From positions 397,194,439-397,258,438 of the forward strand of contig NC_081406.1 of assembly GCF_030272615.1 (NCBI RefSeq): a DNA stretch of 64,000 bases, given 5' to 3'. Made by a program: the position numbers and the translations under genes. The notes below the pieces were generated by a model. That model was not told where the DNA came from, made no database searches, and worked only from the letters and a program-made list of their open reading frames with translations. Origin of the DNA: Cryptomeria japonica. Taxonomy: Eukaryota; Streptophyta; Pinopsida; Cupressales; Cupressaceae. Position 1 is the first letter of the stretch; each line of letters begins with the position of its first letter. This document shows positions 22,151 to 32,600 of the stretch, piece by piece.

Positions 22151-22167
22151 CCCCAGCAAAGTCACCA
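22151..22167 (-). other. Primer-binding site of the Tat-like element (Arg tRNA type)
   Basis: On the minus strand TGGTGACTTTGCTGGGG resembles the TGGCGACTC-x-CTGGGG site that I recall for Ogre/Tat elements (tRNA-Arg). Differences are C-to-T changes. It lies just downstream of the 5' LTR and upstream of gag, and it defines the LTR end. Confidence 0.75.
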
Positions 22168-22739
22168 AAAATCTATTGGTAAATAGATTGGTCTTTCTTT
22201 ATTTATTTAATCTTGGTACATTATGGCTCACGAAAAGAAAGACAAATTTCCTACCAATCAGTTGGAAAATAATTATATCGATTAACCTCTGAATTAAGGT
22301 ACAACTCCCTTTAATAAATATTCAATCAGCTCCAAATTACACACAATCAATAGAATGCTTTTCACCAGAAAGCACTAAAAGGTAATTGCATTCACCAGTC
22401 AATACAAAATGAACGCAAACATTGATTCATATATAACTCTTTATATAAAGCCAACAGACTTCACATGTACACTAAAACAAAATGAAAAGCCTTTAAAGAT
22501 GAAATTTGCTAATAATGTCCTGCACACATAGAAAGTATAATGGCTCCTTCCTTGAAACAGATTTTCACAGAAATCAAATTCCAAAATATCAAACACACAG
22601 ATTTGAAATCGAAGAGAACTGTTAACGATATTTTCATTCATTGATGATCATCCACCTTCTACATACACAAAGTCTTTAGCTAATTTAAAAGATAGTCTTT
22701 TCAAAAACTTAGTGAACCTTTAAAAAGTCATTACAAAAC

Positions 22740-22750
22740 ATATATATAGG
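22740..22750 (-). promoter_or_regulatory. TATA box of the Tat-like LTR
   Basis: CCTATATATATG on the minus strand, about 575 bases upstream of the primer site and 160 bases past the end of the U3 ORF. It is the best candidate for the element's own transcript start. If so, the ORF upstream lies in U3 and would appear near the 3' end of the genomic RNA. Confidence 0.6.
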
Positions 22751-22906
22751 TCGCCAGACCAATAATTTTTAACTAAAGTAAAATTAACTCATAAGAGTTA
22801 ATAGAAAACTACCCTAACTGCATAACCAAAATAAAGAAATGACTAAACTCGCTGGCAAACAACTACCAGCAGTGCTATTCATGCTGACTGCTCGGTCTGG
22901 GTATGA

Positions 22907-25900
22907 TCACTCAGGTTGGCGTTTAGGACAGACACCATCACCGCCTTTTCCACACTCCACTCTCGATGCACCTTTGAAAACTCTTGAATTACCATTACGT
23001 GTGGCAAATTGATGTGAATTACTCTCTTCTTCTAGAGCTCCTTCTTCCTCTTCACCATTTGCACTTTGTCCCTGTGTGAGTCTAGGTGATTGAGACAAAC
23101 TATGAGCATAAATTCTACTTTGGAAATCCTCGTGAAATCTCCCACAGCCAAGGATTTCTCCACTTTGATTTGTTTAATGTGGTTGCTAAACTGGTTAATC
23201 ATCTTTGTGGTATCTTCCAGGGTTTCACTATCTTCTTTAAGCAATTAGACATCCACGCAGTGCAGATCCTTCTGCATGGTCACCCTTAGGGTTGTTAATT
23301 CGCCATGCAGACTGGCTGATTCACTATGACCTTGTTCAATAATCTAGTTGCGCCACTCAATACTCTCTTTGTAAATAAACATTACATCCTCATTTAACCC
23401 TGGCACTTGATTTTCACCCAGAAAATTCATCAGACCATAACGCTAAATATCGCGCATCTATTTTGAAAAAACTGCCCCTTTAGTTTTCTCTTTCTGCCAT
23501 GAGATTAAGTCAGAATCCAATGCTTTGGTGACTTCATTAGCATCTTTGAAAATCTGGACTAAATCCATTATGTAATTGGTCGCTTGATGCATGATCGAGG
23601 TGAGCCATTCTGAGAAAACCTCAGCAATCATCCTATTTTGTTGAACCTCATCAAAGAATTCTTGATTACCTGGTAATTTTGGGCTAAATGGTCTTGAACT
23701 TTGAGATAACGGTAATGGGCTGTTCTGTAGAGCATGAATATATATAGCCATTTGCGTTAAATTTTGCTTTAACTCAGCCTTGTCTCTTTCGTCTTTCCAA
23801 GTACGAGAGATAATTTGTTTAGTCGAAGTCTCTAGATGTTTCACATCTATGGCTTTGGTTTCAACCCCCAAATCATCTTGTTCAATAGCATAGTCTTCTT
23901 CTAGAGCAATAACAACATCTTTGTTGGACGCGGGTTTGGCAATGTCTGCAGTCCAATGCTTTGTGCTTTCATCAAAATCAATCATAGCCTCCATTTTTAA
24001 CTTTTTGGGCTTTGTAGACTTTCCTAGACATTTACTCACAACATCCTCCATTGATACCAAAATAGGAACCACGTTCCTTTTCTTGGTGATTGAATCACTT
24101 AACCACTTGGGTGCTAGAGTCAGTTCCTTAGATGACATGAGTGTAAATCCTATTGATGGTGGCAGTGTGGCACTGTCTGCATGAGACTGGATATCAAGCG
24201 TCCCTGGATCCTGGAAAGTAGTGTCTATGCCGGTTGAAACCTTGTCTGTATCAGAAATAGGGGATGCCATATCGTACAATGCTTCCTTTGCATCCAAATA
24301 AAGAATGAGATGGGGAGCCGACAGCTGAAAACTCTTCTTGGACCTTGACTTGGCAATTTGACCATCAATAGAAAGCTCAACCTGGATGTCAAGTTTCTCG
24401 TCTTTAATCCTGTCCTGCCTTTTTCCTACAACATAAATGGGAATGTTAGTTAAAATAGAAGTTTTTCTTGCGGTATTCCTCTTCCCACCTTTGCTTTTTG
24501 AACTGGTTGGTCTTGTCAAATGAAATCGGCAACTCCTAAGCCAATTTTTTGTCCTACGAATTACATTGAAGGTGCGTGTCTGAATACTATCCTCCATCTT
24601 TTCACTCCAATCCACCTCTGGAAGAGGTTCATTATGTACCCACTTTAGAAACTCAAAATCAAGTATATCTTCATCATCAATGGTGACACCTGAATTATCC
24701 ATTGGAAATTTCATGTCACAGATTTGTTTCAAGGTTAACCTAGACCAACTCCTTTATCTTACTTCAAATTCATTCGGGCAACCCTCCCAATAATCTTCCA
24801 ACTAAGACACGTGCTGACCAGGTACCATCTTCTTCACATATTGAGTGATGAAACCTTTACTATCAAAATTATCCCTTTTCACAAAGGCCTTCAAATGAAA
24901 TCCCTTAAATTCTAGCTCAAGGTTAAGCGCATCAGAGACAAACCTACAACTGTAATGGCCTAAGTCAATGGGGAAAATCCCACTTGTGTCAGAGTCCTCA
25001 CCATAATCCTTTGCAACATAGGAAAGCTACCTAGAAACTTCAATCAAAATATAGGAGTCTAAAACATACCTGGGTATCCTAAAGGGTTCACCTTTAAATC
25101 CTCCAACCCTTAGGTAAGTGAAGTGACTAAACTGTGTAAAGAAACTGCCATAGATATTAACAAGTTCAACGGCTTCTGCAGACATCCTCCTATGCAAGTT
25201 ACCTTGTAATTCAAAGGTCAACCTCCCGGCAAAAATATCATTCCAGCGGAGATAATCATCAACATGCCCTTTTAAAGTCAAATTAGGATGATACTCATAA
25301 ATCTTTATGCCTTGAACCCATTTTGCATGGGACAATCCAAACCATTCTCTCACACAAGTAAACATATATAATAGGTACGGAGACATATGAAAGTTTGACA
25401 TCCTAGGGTATTTACTCAAACCTTTGTGCAACCTTTCCACGATAACAGTTCTGAAGAAATACATCCAATCTTCCCAATAGAAGGAGTGTGAATTACCCTT
25501 TACTCTGCTCAACAATATTACCAAGTCTCGGATTGGGAGAATTAAATGTTCACGGGTTAGAGGTCTCAGTAGCCTTGAGCCTCCTTTCTGGAATTTTAGA
25601 AGCCAATTCCGTGCAATAACAGTTCTATAATATTGCTTTTTCTTAGAGAAAATTCCATAGGATTTTCCAATCGTCCAATCTTCATAGGGTTCCCAGTGTG
25701 GGATACCTATGGCTGCCATTACTGTCTATCTATCAATGGATAAGAAAACTTCACCATTGTTTTTCCTTATGCATCTATTACCCTTGTCATAGTGATTTAT
25801 ACATTCTAGAACTAATTCAGGGCAAGAAGCAGTTGGAGGAAATGCGGCCACTTCTAATAACCCGCTCTGTGCAACATCTCTCATCATAGGATCTATGGCT

Positions 25901-26094
25901 GGGTTCCAGACTCTTTCTAGAAAATCATCTAAATCTAGTTGGACTAATGTTGTATCGCCTAATTCCGGTAAAGAGCTTACAAGGGAAGAGGAGCTCATTA
26001 ATTTGGGCAAAGTAGGCCTCATGTTTATCTCGTGATTTTCTCCAATTAACCCAGGCAAAGAAGGAAAGTGGAAACGGAAACAAACAGCTAACAA
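22907..26094 (-). pseudogene. Unknown ~1,060-codon ORF inside the LTR (U3)
   Basis: Candidate starts are Met at 26094 and Met at 26022, both conserved in the 3' LTR copy. Conserved blocks: LDLDDFLERVWNP, NHYDKGNRCIRKNNGEV, YEDWTIGKSYGIF, SHSFYWEDWMYFF, MSNFHMSPYLLYMFTCVREW, HVDDYLRWNDIFAGRLTFEL and FRIPRYVLDSYILIEVSR. A Lys/Ser-rich middle part is followed by a charged, coiled-coil-like end with EEEEGALEEE, stopping at 22907. Stops at 25726, 25027, two between 24733 and 24850, and several between 23458 and 23245, plus one frameshift near 23100, break it. I recognise no domain. It lies upstream of the TATA box and primer site, so it is LTR-borne and not a leader ORF as in Ogre. Confidence 0.65.
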
Positions 26095-26886
26095 AATACC
26101 CAGATCTTTAAAACAAACTGCAATAATTTAGAAACTTGTTGGACATACCTTCCTTTGTCCTCTGCAAACCCCTATCGTAGTCTATTTCTCCCACTCCAAA
26201 AACTCCTTCTCAAAACCTTCCCAAGAAAATAATAATCTTGACGTGACATCTACTCAGTTTTAAAGCCGAGAAAATCTTACCCATTATTACCATAAACTAT
26301 CTCCCTTACTCTTCGTTTGTGTGGCCTTACTCTAAAATGATTGTATCGGAGCATGCCTTAAATGCTAGATCACTTCACTTCTGACACTATGGATCCTCAC
26401 ACATACTTTTTATAAATGACAGATTTCAAATCATTAGAGAAAGAATATTCCTCTCCTCTACGGCCGTTAATCATATCTTAAAATCTGCATCGTCACTTCG
26501 CGCCAAGTCACATGTCTTCCAAGAAACCTGTACACGGACTCTAAATATTGTGAAACAATCATGACACAAAATTAACATGAAAAATCTTGAACTTTGAACT
26601 TTGAACCAAAAAGGTTCAAGTTCAAGGTTCAAAGAATGTAAAATGTCGACAAGGACTAGCGAAGACTTAAAACTGCGCGGAAAGAAAAACATTCAAAACA
26701 ATGCCTGTTGAACTTTGAACCTTGAACCAAAAAGGTTCAAGTTCAAGGTTCAAGTTCAATGCAGTGAAACTTAACAATGGCCGAGTTACATGAGGAAAAT
26801 TAAGCAAATGGCTTGACCAACAAATTATACGGGCATTACTTCAAATAAGGACACATATGTAATGGAAATTTTATATGGGCCCAACA

Positions 26887-27860
26887 CAGTTCTATACGGA
26901 TTGGGGTCCATTCCCAATGACATGAATTGGTTGGAGAGGAGAGTTAACTCTATCTTGGGTTTGTTTTGAAGTCTTGATTTTGTGTGTTGCTCCTATTATT
27001 CAATTTTTGCTGTAGGTACCCAAAAAACTAGGGTTTACCTTGAGTTTTTCCTCCTTCATGGCCATATCTTGCACTTTACCAATCTAAGGCTCATGGGATT
27101 TGGTGAAAGGAAAGTATGGTAAATGTATTTTATATTTCCAAGAGTGTTTTGCAGTAGGAGTAAGGGAGAGCAGTGTTTGGAGAGACCCTAGGTAGACATC
27201 TCTATGTGGCTACCTAGACCTTGAACACACAAAACTACCTTGTGTGCAAATTACGATGCTTCTAGGCATGTAAGCCTGGAATCCCTATTGATTTAAGTTT
27301 CCCAACATTCCCATGGGATTTTAATTGATTGGTTCATTCATCTGAGCATAGTTACTTCACAAAAGTGGCCTAATTAGCCCTTTTAGGACAATCAACATCC
27401 TACCGAAAAAGACCTTTATTTTCCAGACCTTGACCCTTTCTTTTGGGGACTTGTATAACTTCCAAAAAGGTGTTTGAATCCATAATTTTTTTTCCAAGGT
27501 GTTTGGGAAAATTTTAACATAAGGTCCCTTTACCCGCTAAATAGGGCTATAAGTAACTAGGCCTAATTGGGTGAGTTTCTTAAGGAATGAGCATGTATCC
27601 TTGCAACCGATGATTTTTCTGACCTTAGGGAGTCTTGTATGACCCAAAACTAGTGTGAAAATTATTTGTAACCCTTGGAGGTATCATGGAGTGTGTTGTA
27701 GCAAGATACCCCTGATTGAGTAGGCATGAGTCTTGGAGATGGTGAGAAGATTGTATTAAAATTGTAGAGCCTTGCCTTGATAGGATCCCATTCATGTGCT
27801 AGGGGGTCAGTGTCATACATTTTGAGGTGTTTGGCAAGTAACAAGGAAGGCTTTGCATCA
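26887..27860 (+). repeat. 5' LTR of element F (5' part missing)
   Basis: Aligns with 33076-34041. Its left edge at 26887 is the junction with the Tat-like LTR. Its right end (GGCTTTGCATCA) precedes the primer site. Confidence 0.85.
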
Positions 27861-27862
27861 AG

Positions 27863-27874
27863 TGGTATTAGAGC
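27863..27874 (+). other. Primer-binding site of element F
   Basis: TGGTATTAGAGC differs from TGGTATCAGAGC by one C-to-T change. Confidence 0.85.
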
Positions 27875-27911
27875 TAGTAGCAACTTTGGTAAGGAGATAG
27901 AAAATTGAGAG

Positions 27912-28960
27912 ATGTCAGAGGGACAAGAAGAAGAGGTCCCTAGAGGACCAATCACCAACATGGAATTGGAAAAGATTGTGAGAGAGAAAGCCATTGCTTG
28001 CAAGATAATGCAGAGGGAGATAGAGAGGTTGAGAGGCAGAGTAGATGGGAAGGAAGATGGAGGCACTGGTAGTTGTGATGAAGGGGATGAGGATGAGATC
28101 CCTATTCCGGAGGAAGAGGCACTTCCTTAATGCCCTCAAATCCATGGAGAGGAGAACCATGGAGCAGAAGCTTGATTTGCCAACTTTCACTGGGAAGATG
28201 GAACCAGATGTTGGGATGGATTGGATAGACTCCCTATCTAGTTTCTTTAGGTGTGAAGACATTCCATGACACCAGAAGGTGAAGATTGCTAAGTCCAAGT
28301 TGAAGGAAGTAGCCCTAACTTGGTGGAACTTCATCCAAGAGAAAATAGAGAAGGAAAATAAGCCCAAGATTGTTTCTTGGAAGAGGATGGTTGCCTTAAT
28401 TAAAGAGGCCTATGTACCCAAAGACTATGAAATACAACTCCATAAGAGGAGAGAAAATATCAATCAAAAGGAGATGGATGTGAATTCATATACAGAGGAG
28501 TTCCAAAGGCTATGCATGAAGTCTAAAACAAAAGAGGAAGAGAGTGAGAAAGTTTCCCAGTACCTGAATGGATTAAGGTACAACATTCAAGAATAATTTA
28601 ACCTTATTAGCCCAGATACCGTTTGTAGATGCCATCAACTTCCTATCAAGGTGGAAGAGAAGAACAAAAGGAGACAAGAGCAGAATAATAAAGGAAGAGG
28701 AAGATAACAGAGGGGTGGAAGAAATTTTTTTAGAAGTAAAGGAAATGGCTTTGGAAATCAAAGTGAAACCAGTCAAGAAGGCACTAAAGGAGAAAGCAGT
28801 TCCAATAACAATGGAGGATACAATCAGAGAGGTAACTTTAGAGGAAGAAGACCACCATTTAGAGGGAGATCTCAAGGTAGAGGTCCAATCAGATGTTATA
28901 ACTACAATCAAGAAGAACACATGGCTAATAGATTCCCATAGAAACCTATTAGTTCCATGG
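27912..28960 (+). pseudogene. gag: Gag of element F (broken)
   Basis: ATG at 27912 is 38 bases past the primer site. The N-terminus (27912-28130) has a Glu-rich coiled-coil part; a frameshift near 28100 leads to a second frame with LDLPTFTGKMEPDVGMDWID, a typical start of the gag core. ALTWWNFIQEKIE and VNSYTEEFQRLCMKS follow (28279-28596). After a stop at 28594 there is a basic Arg/Gly-rich stretch (FRGRRPPFRGRSQGRGPIRC) and a ruined CCHC knuckle (CYNYNQEEHMANRF). It runs into the protease with an overlap at 28957. Confidence 0.8.
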
Positions 28961-29571
28961 GAGAAAGAAGAAGTAACTTGATTTTAGAGCCAAACTGCCA
29001 AAGTGTGGTCAGTGCAAACACATACCAAAGTGTCAATACCCCTAACAATTATGGATACCTTGAAAGAGGTGAAGCCTTGATGATCAGAAGAGTAGTAACC
29101 ACTATGAAGATGTCTGATAGAGAACCCCCACAAAGGAAGTCTCTATTCAAGACCACTTGCAAAGCAGGTGGAAAGGTCTGCAAGGTCCTAATAGACTCTG
29201 GTTCAACTGAGAAATTTGTGTCTCTAGAGATGGTGGAGAAACTAAAGTTGAGGAGACTACCTCACCCTTGCCCCTACAAGGTCTCATGTCTCACTCAAGG
29301 ACAACAAGTTGTTTTGGAAGAGCGGGCTTGGGTGGAATTCCAGATTCGAACCTATAGAGATAGGTTGATGTTTGACATTGCAAATATGGATACTTGCCAT
29401 CTCCTATTTGGGAGACCATGGCAGTTTGATTTTAAGGCACAACATGATGGTGATAGGAATACATATTCCATTACCAAGGATGGTAAGGTGATTGAGTTGC
29501 TACCTTTAATGGAGGGTAAAGAGGAGACCAAAAGAAAGGAAGCCAAGGTGTTGATATTAGGAGGAAAGTAG
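28957..29571 (+). CDS. Protease of element F
   Basis: An uninterrupted frame of 204 codons. CKAGGKVCKVLIDSGSTEKF contains the active-site D-S-G, followed by FVSLEMVEKLKL. CHLLFGRPWQFDF is the conserved LLGRPWQ-type block that ends chromovirus proteases. TAG at 29569 separates it from the RT frame, which continues in the same direction four bases later. It probably belonged to a single gag-pol frame. Confidence 0.85.
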   Translation: MGERRSNLILEPNCQSVVSANTYQSVNTPNNYGYLERGEALMIRRVVTTMKMSDREPPQRKSLFKTTCKAGGKVCKVLIDSGSTEKFVSLEMVEKLKLRRLPHPCPYKVSCLTQGQQVVLEERAWVEFQIRTYRDRLMFDIANMDTCHLLFGRPWQFDFKAQHDGDRNTYSITKDGKVIELLPLMEGKEETKRKEAKVLILGGK

Positions 29572-29574
29572 TTC

Positions 29575-30909
29575 ATGAAGAACATGGCAAATGAAGGCAT
29601 GGTTTGTTATGCCCTTATCCCTATTCCAATAGTAACAAAGGTGGAGAGGTTTGAGGATAAGAAAGAGGACAGATTGAGGCTGATTGACCCTGCAGTGCAG
29701 CAACTACTAGACAAATATAAGGGTGTCATCTTTGATGGCATGCCAAGGTCACTACCTCCCATGAGAGACATAAACCATTGTATACACCTTATACCTAGAT
29801 CCACCTTACCTAATAAAGCAGCATACAAGATCACACGAGATCAGAATGTTGAGATGGCAAAACAGGTTGAAGAATTGTTGGAATCCAGATTGATTGGAAA
29901 AAGTTTGAGCCCATGTGCAGTTCCTGTAGTCTTGGCACCCAAAAAGGAAGGCAGTGGGAGGCTTTGCACCGATTCAAGAGCTATCAACAAGATTATTATC
30001 AGGTATAGGTTTCCCATGCCTAGGATTGAGGATTTGTTAGATTGTTTGGGAGGTGCTAGATATTTTACAAAAGTTGATTTAAAGAGTGGCTATCATCAGA
30101 TTAGGATTAGGCCAGGAGATGAATGGAAAACTGCATTTAAAACAAATGAGGGGTTGTATGAGTGGAAATTCATTCCCTTTAGCTTATCCAATGCACCTAG
30201 TACCTTTATGAGGTTAATGAATGAAATCTTGAAGGATTTCATAGGGAAATTTTTTATAGTCTACCTAGATGACATTTCAGTTTTTAGTCAAACCAAAGGA
30301 GAACATCTAAAACATGTAGACCTGGTCCTAAGGAGATTGTATGAAGAACAATTAATGATCAACTTGGAAAAGTGTTTCTTTATGCAAGAAGAGATTATTT
30401 ACTTGGGATTTGTAATCTCATATGGTGAATTGAAAATGGATCAAGAAAAGGTGAGTGCCATATTGTCTTGGCCTACACCTAGGACAATGAATGATGCTAG
30501 GAGTTTCCATGGCTTAGCTACCTTCTATAGGAAGTTTATAAGAGGCTTTAGTCATATTTGTGCCCCTATGCTTGATACAATAAAGGGAGGACAAAAGTGC
30601 AGGTTTAGTTGGACAGAAGAAGCAGATAACTCTTTTGAAACACTAAAAAGAAAAAATGTAGAGCAACTGGTCCTTGCCCTACCTGATTTCAACAAGATCT
30701 TCCAAGTGGAATGTGATGCTAGTCATATTCCTATTGGAGTAGTTCTTAGTCAAGAAGGAAGACCTATTGATTTCTTTAGTGAGAAGTTGAACAAGGAAAA
30801 GAAGAGATATTCATCTTATGACCTAGAGATGTATGCTCTAGTCCAATCCTTGAAAAAATGGAAACACTACTTACTACCAAAAGAATTCATAGTTTTCATA
30901 GATAATTAG
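29575..30909 (+). CDS. Reverse transcriptase-RNase H of element F (long surviving frame)
   Basis: 444 codons without a stop. RT blocks: HCIHLIPRSTLPNKAAYKIT, a SPCAVPVVLAPKKEGSGRLC block, [30 protein letters not shown], catalytic FIVYLDDISVFS, FVISYGELKMDQEKV. RNase H then shows Asp in VECDASHIPIG, Glu in YDLEMYALV and Asp in FIDN, so the three acidic residues are kept. The frame ends at a TAG after FIDN, where family members continue; a frameshift near 30910-30940 leads to NHQHMKWVETLQ in the next segment. RT and RNase H look structurally complete. Confidence 0.9.
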   Translation: MKNMANEGMVCYALIPIPIVTKVERFEDKKEDRLRLIDPAVQQLLDKYKGVIFDGMPRSLPPMRDINHCIHLIPRSTLPNKAAYKITRDQNVEMAKQVEELLESRLIGKSLSPCAVPVVLAPKKEGSGRLCTDSRAINKIIIRYRFPMPRIEDLLDCLGGARYFTKVDLKSGYHQIRIRPGDEWKTAFKTNEGLYEWKFIPFSLSNAPSTFMRLMNEILKDFIGKFFIVYLDDISVFSQTKGEHLKHVDLVLRRLYEEQLMINLEKCFFMQEEIIYLGFVISYGELKMDQEKVSAILSWPTPRTMNDARSFHGLATFYRKFIRGFSHICAPMLDTIKGGQKCRFSWTEEADNSFETLKRKNVEQLVLALPDFNKIFQVECDASHIPIGVVLSQEGRPIDFFSEKLNKEKKRYSSYDLEMYALVQSLKKWKHYLLPKEFIVFIDN

Positions 30910-32600
30910 GTCGTTAGCTATAAACAGTCAAGAAAAGTTGAATCACCAGCACATGAAATGGGTAGAGACCTTACAAGCTTTCACTTTCATTCTTAAACAC
31001 AAGAAAGGAGTCAAGAATAAGGTAGCAGATGCTTTGAGCAAAAGAGTCCTAACTACAAATCAAATTCAGTTGGAGAGTGTTGGAATAGACTCTTTGAAAA
31101 CCATGTATGAGGATGATGAAGATTTTGGAGAGGCCTACAAGGTTTGTACTTCATTTGATGAACAATTTCATGTTGAGTATTCTGATTTTTTGATTCAAAA
31201 TGGATTGTTGTTTAAGGGTGCACAACTATGCATACCCAAATGCTCTATGAGACTAAATATCATTAGGGAAAAACATTGTGGAGCAATGGCAGGACATTTT
31301 GGTCTTGACAAGACATTAGAGTTGGTAAAAAGACACTATTTTTGGCCCAAACTATAGGCAGATGTTAGGAGATTTGTGGAGACGTGTGTGATCTACCAAA
31401 AGGCAAAAGGAAAGTCCAACAATGCAGGCTTATACCAGCCTTTACCCATACCTTCAAGACCATGGGAAATTATAAGTATGGATTTTTTTTAGGATTGCCT
31501 AGGACAAGGAAAGGATATGATAGTGTTTTTGTAGTGGTGGATAGGTTAAGTAAGATGGCACATTTCTTGCCATGCAAAACTACTTGTGATGCTTCTTATG
31601 TGGTAGACTTGTTCTTTAAGGAGATTGCTCGAATACGTGCTTTACCTTTGACCATAGCCTCTGATAGGGATGTGAAATTTATTGGTCATTTCTAGAGGAC
31701 CCTTTGGAAGAAGCTTGGTATAAATTTATCCTTCTCCTCAGCCTACCATCCCCAAAGAGATGGTCAAACTGAAGTTGTAAATAGATAACTAGGGAATCTC
31801 TTAAGGTGTTTGACTAGACATCATGGAGAAAGGTGGGATAGTATATTGTCTCAGGAAGAATTCTCCTATAATGATACAGTGAATAGGAGTACCAATAAAT
31901 CACCTTTCCAGATTGTATATGGAATCCACCCAAGGGGTATGCTGGAGTTGAGAGAGATACCTCAAGGAGAAGCCATTAGTGCAGATGAAGAAACCTTTTC
32001 TACTGCCATAAAAGAGATCCATGACCAAGTGAAGACCCATGTTCAACAATCTACAGATAGATATAAAGATCATGCTGACAAAAAGAAGAGAAATGTTCAG
32101 TTTGATGTGGGTTCACTTGAAGAAAGAAAGACTTCCAAAAGGAAGATACACAAAGCTGATGCAAAGAAAGATTGGACCCTACCAAATCTTGAAGAAATGT
32201 GGTTCAAATGCCTATGAACTTCAACTACCATCTAATCTTGGTTTGTCACCTATTTTTAATGTTTGTGACTTAACTCTTTATAAGTGTAGTGTTGATGTAG
32301 GCGAAGACACAATTCAGGACATTGCTGATGATGATATTACCAAACATGAACCACCAAAGCTGCATAAGGTTCTAGCTACTAAGGTTGCCAAGTGAACAAG
32401 GAATAATGTTTACATGGAGTATCTGGTGGCTTGGAAAGGACAACCTGATACTGAAGCAGTCTAGATGACAGAGCAACAAATCAAAGATCATGGTACAGAC
32501 CTGTAGACTCTCATCTCAAGTGGACGTGAGATTTATTTTTTCGAGGAGTATGGTGTAGGAGAACCTCATCAAACCCTTCAAGATGACAAGTCAGACTCTG
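30910..32600 (+). pseudogene. Integrase and chromodomain of element F (broken)
   Basis: Begins with the RNase H end (KVADALSKR), then the zinc region (GHFGLDKTLELVKRHYFWP ... CVIYQ). After a stop and frameshift near 31380-31480 the core reads VVDRLSKMAHFLPC, ASDRDVKFIGHF and DGQTEVVN; the catalytic D, D, E are all present. IGPYQILKKCGSNAYELQLP and ISPIFNV-like LSPIFNVCDLTLYK follow. A chromodomain with MEYLVAWKGQPDTEAV and MTEQQIKDHG lies at about 32400-32490. Stops at 31357, 31693, 31786, 32462 and 32504 break it. Confidence 0.85.

Larger units (their letters stand above)
6173..26886 (-). mobile_element. Tat/Ogre-like Ty3/gypsy element, split by element A
   Basis: Reading from 26886 downwards: long 5' LTR, primer-binding site (22167-22151), gag (from 22087), protease, archaeal-type RNase H, RT, Ty3-type RNase H, integrase (to 8401), 3' LTR from 8233. 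Element A sits inside the RT at 10576-18240. The 3' LTR is truncated at about 6177 after 2.06 kb; the 5' LTR is about 4.7 kb. By eye the two LTR copies differ at about 17 of 215 positions in the segment 6177-6391. The Tat placement rests on the Arg-type primer site, the RVT_3-type RNase H and the gag zinc motif. Confidence 0.85.
22168..26886 (-). repeat. 5' LTR of the Tat-like element, with an ORF in U3
   Basis: Starts TGTTGGGCCC at 26886 and ends just before the primer site; the last few bases (22168-22177) are not settled. The length is about 4.7 kb, in the range known for Ogre LTRs. Order inside: inverted GTTCAAG repeats (26585-26760), the long ORF (26094-22907), a TATA box (22750-22740), then a leader of about 570 bp. 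The first 2.02 kb is repeated in the 3' LTR at 6177-8233. The right edge abuts F's 5' LTR at 26887, with the start of that LTR missing, so the element inserted into F. Confidence 0.75.

Noticed and set aside
26130-26160. Spliced leader exon before the U3 ORF (AAGGTATGT donor-like site)
   Set aside because: The donor-like word is present in both LTR copies, but no acceptor can be chosen with confidence and no transcript evidence is available.
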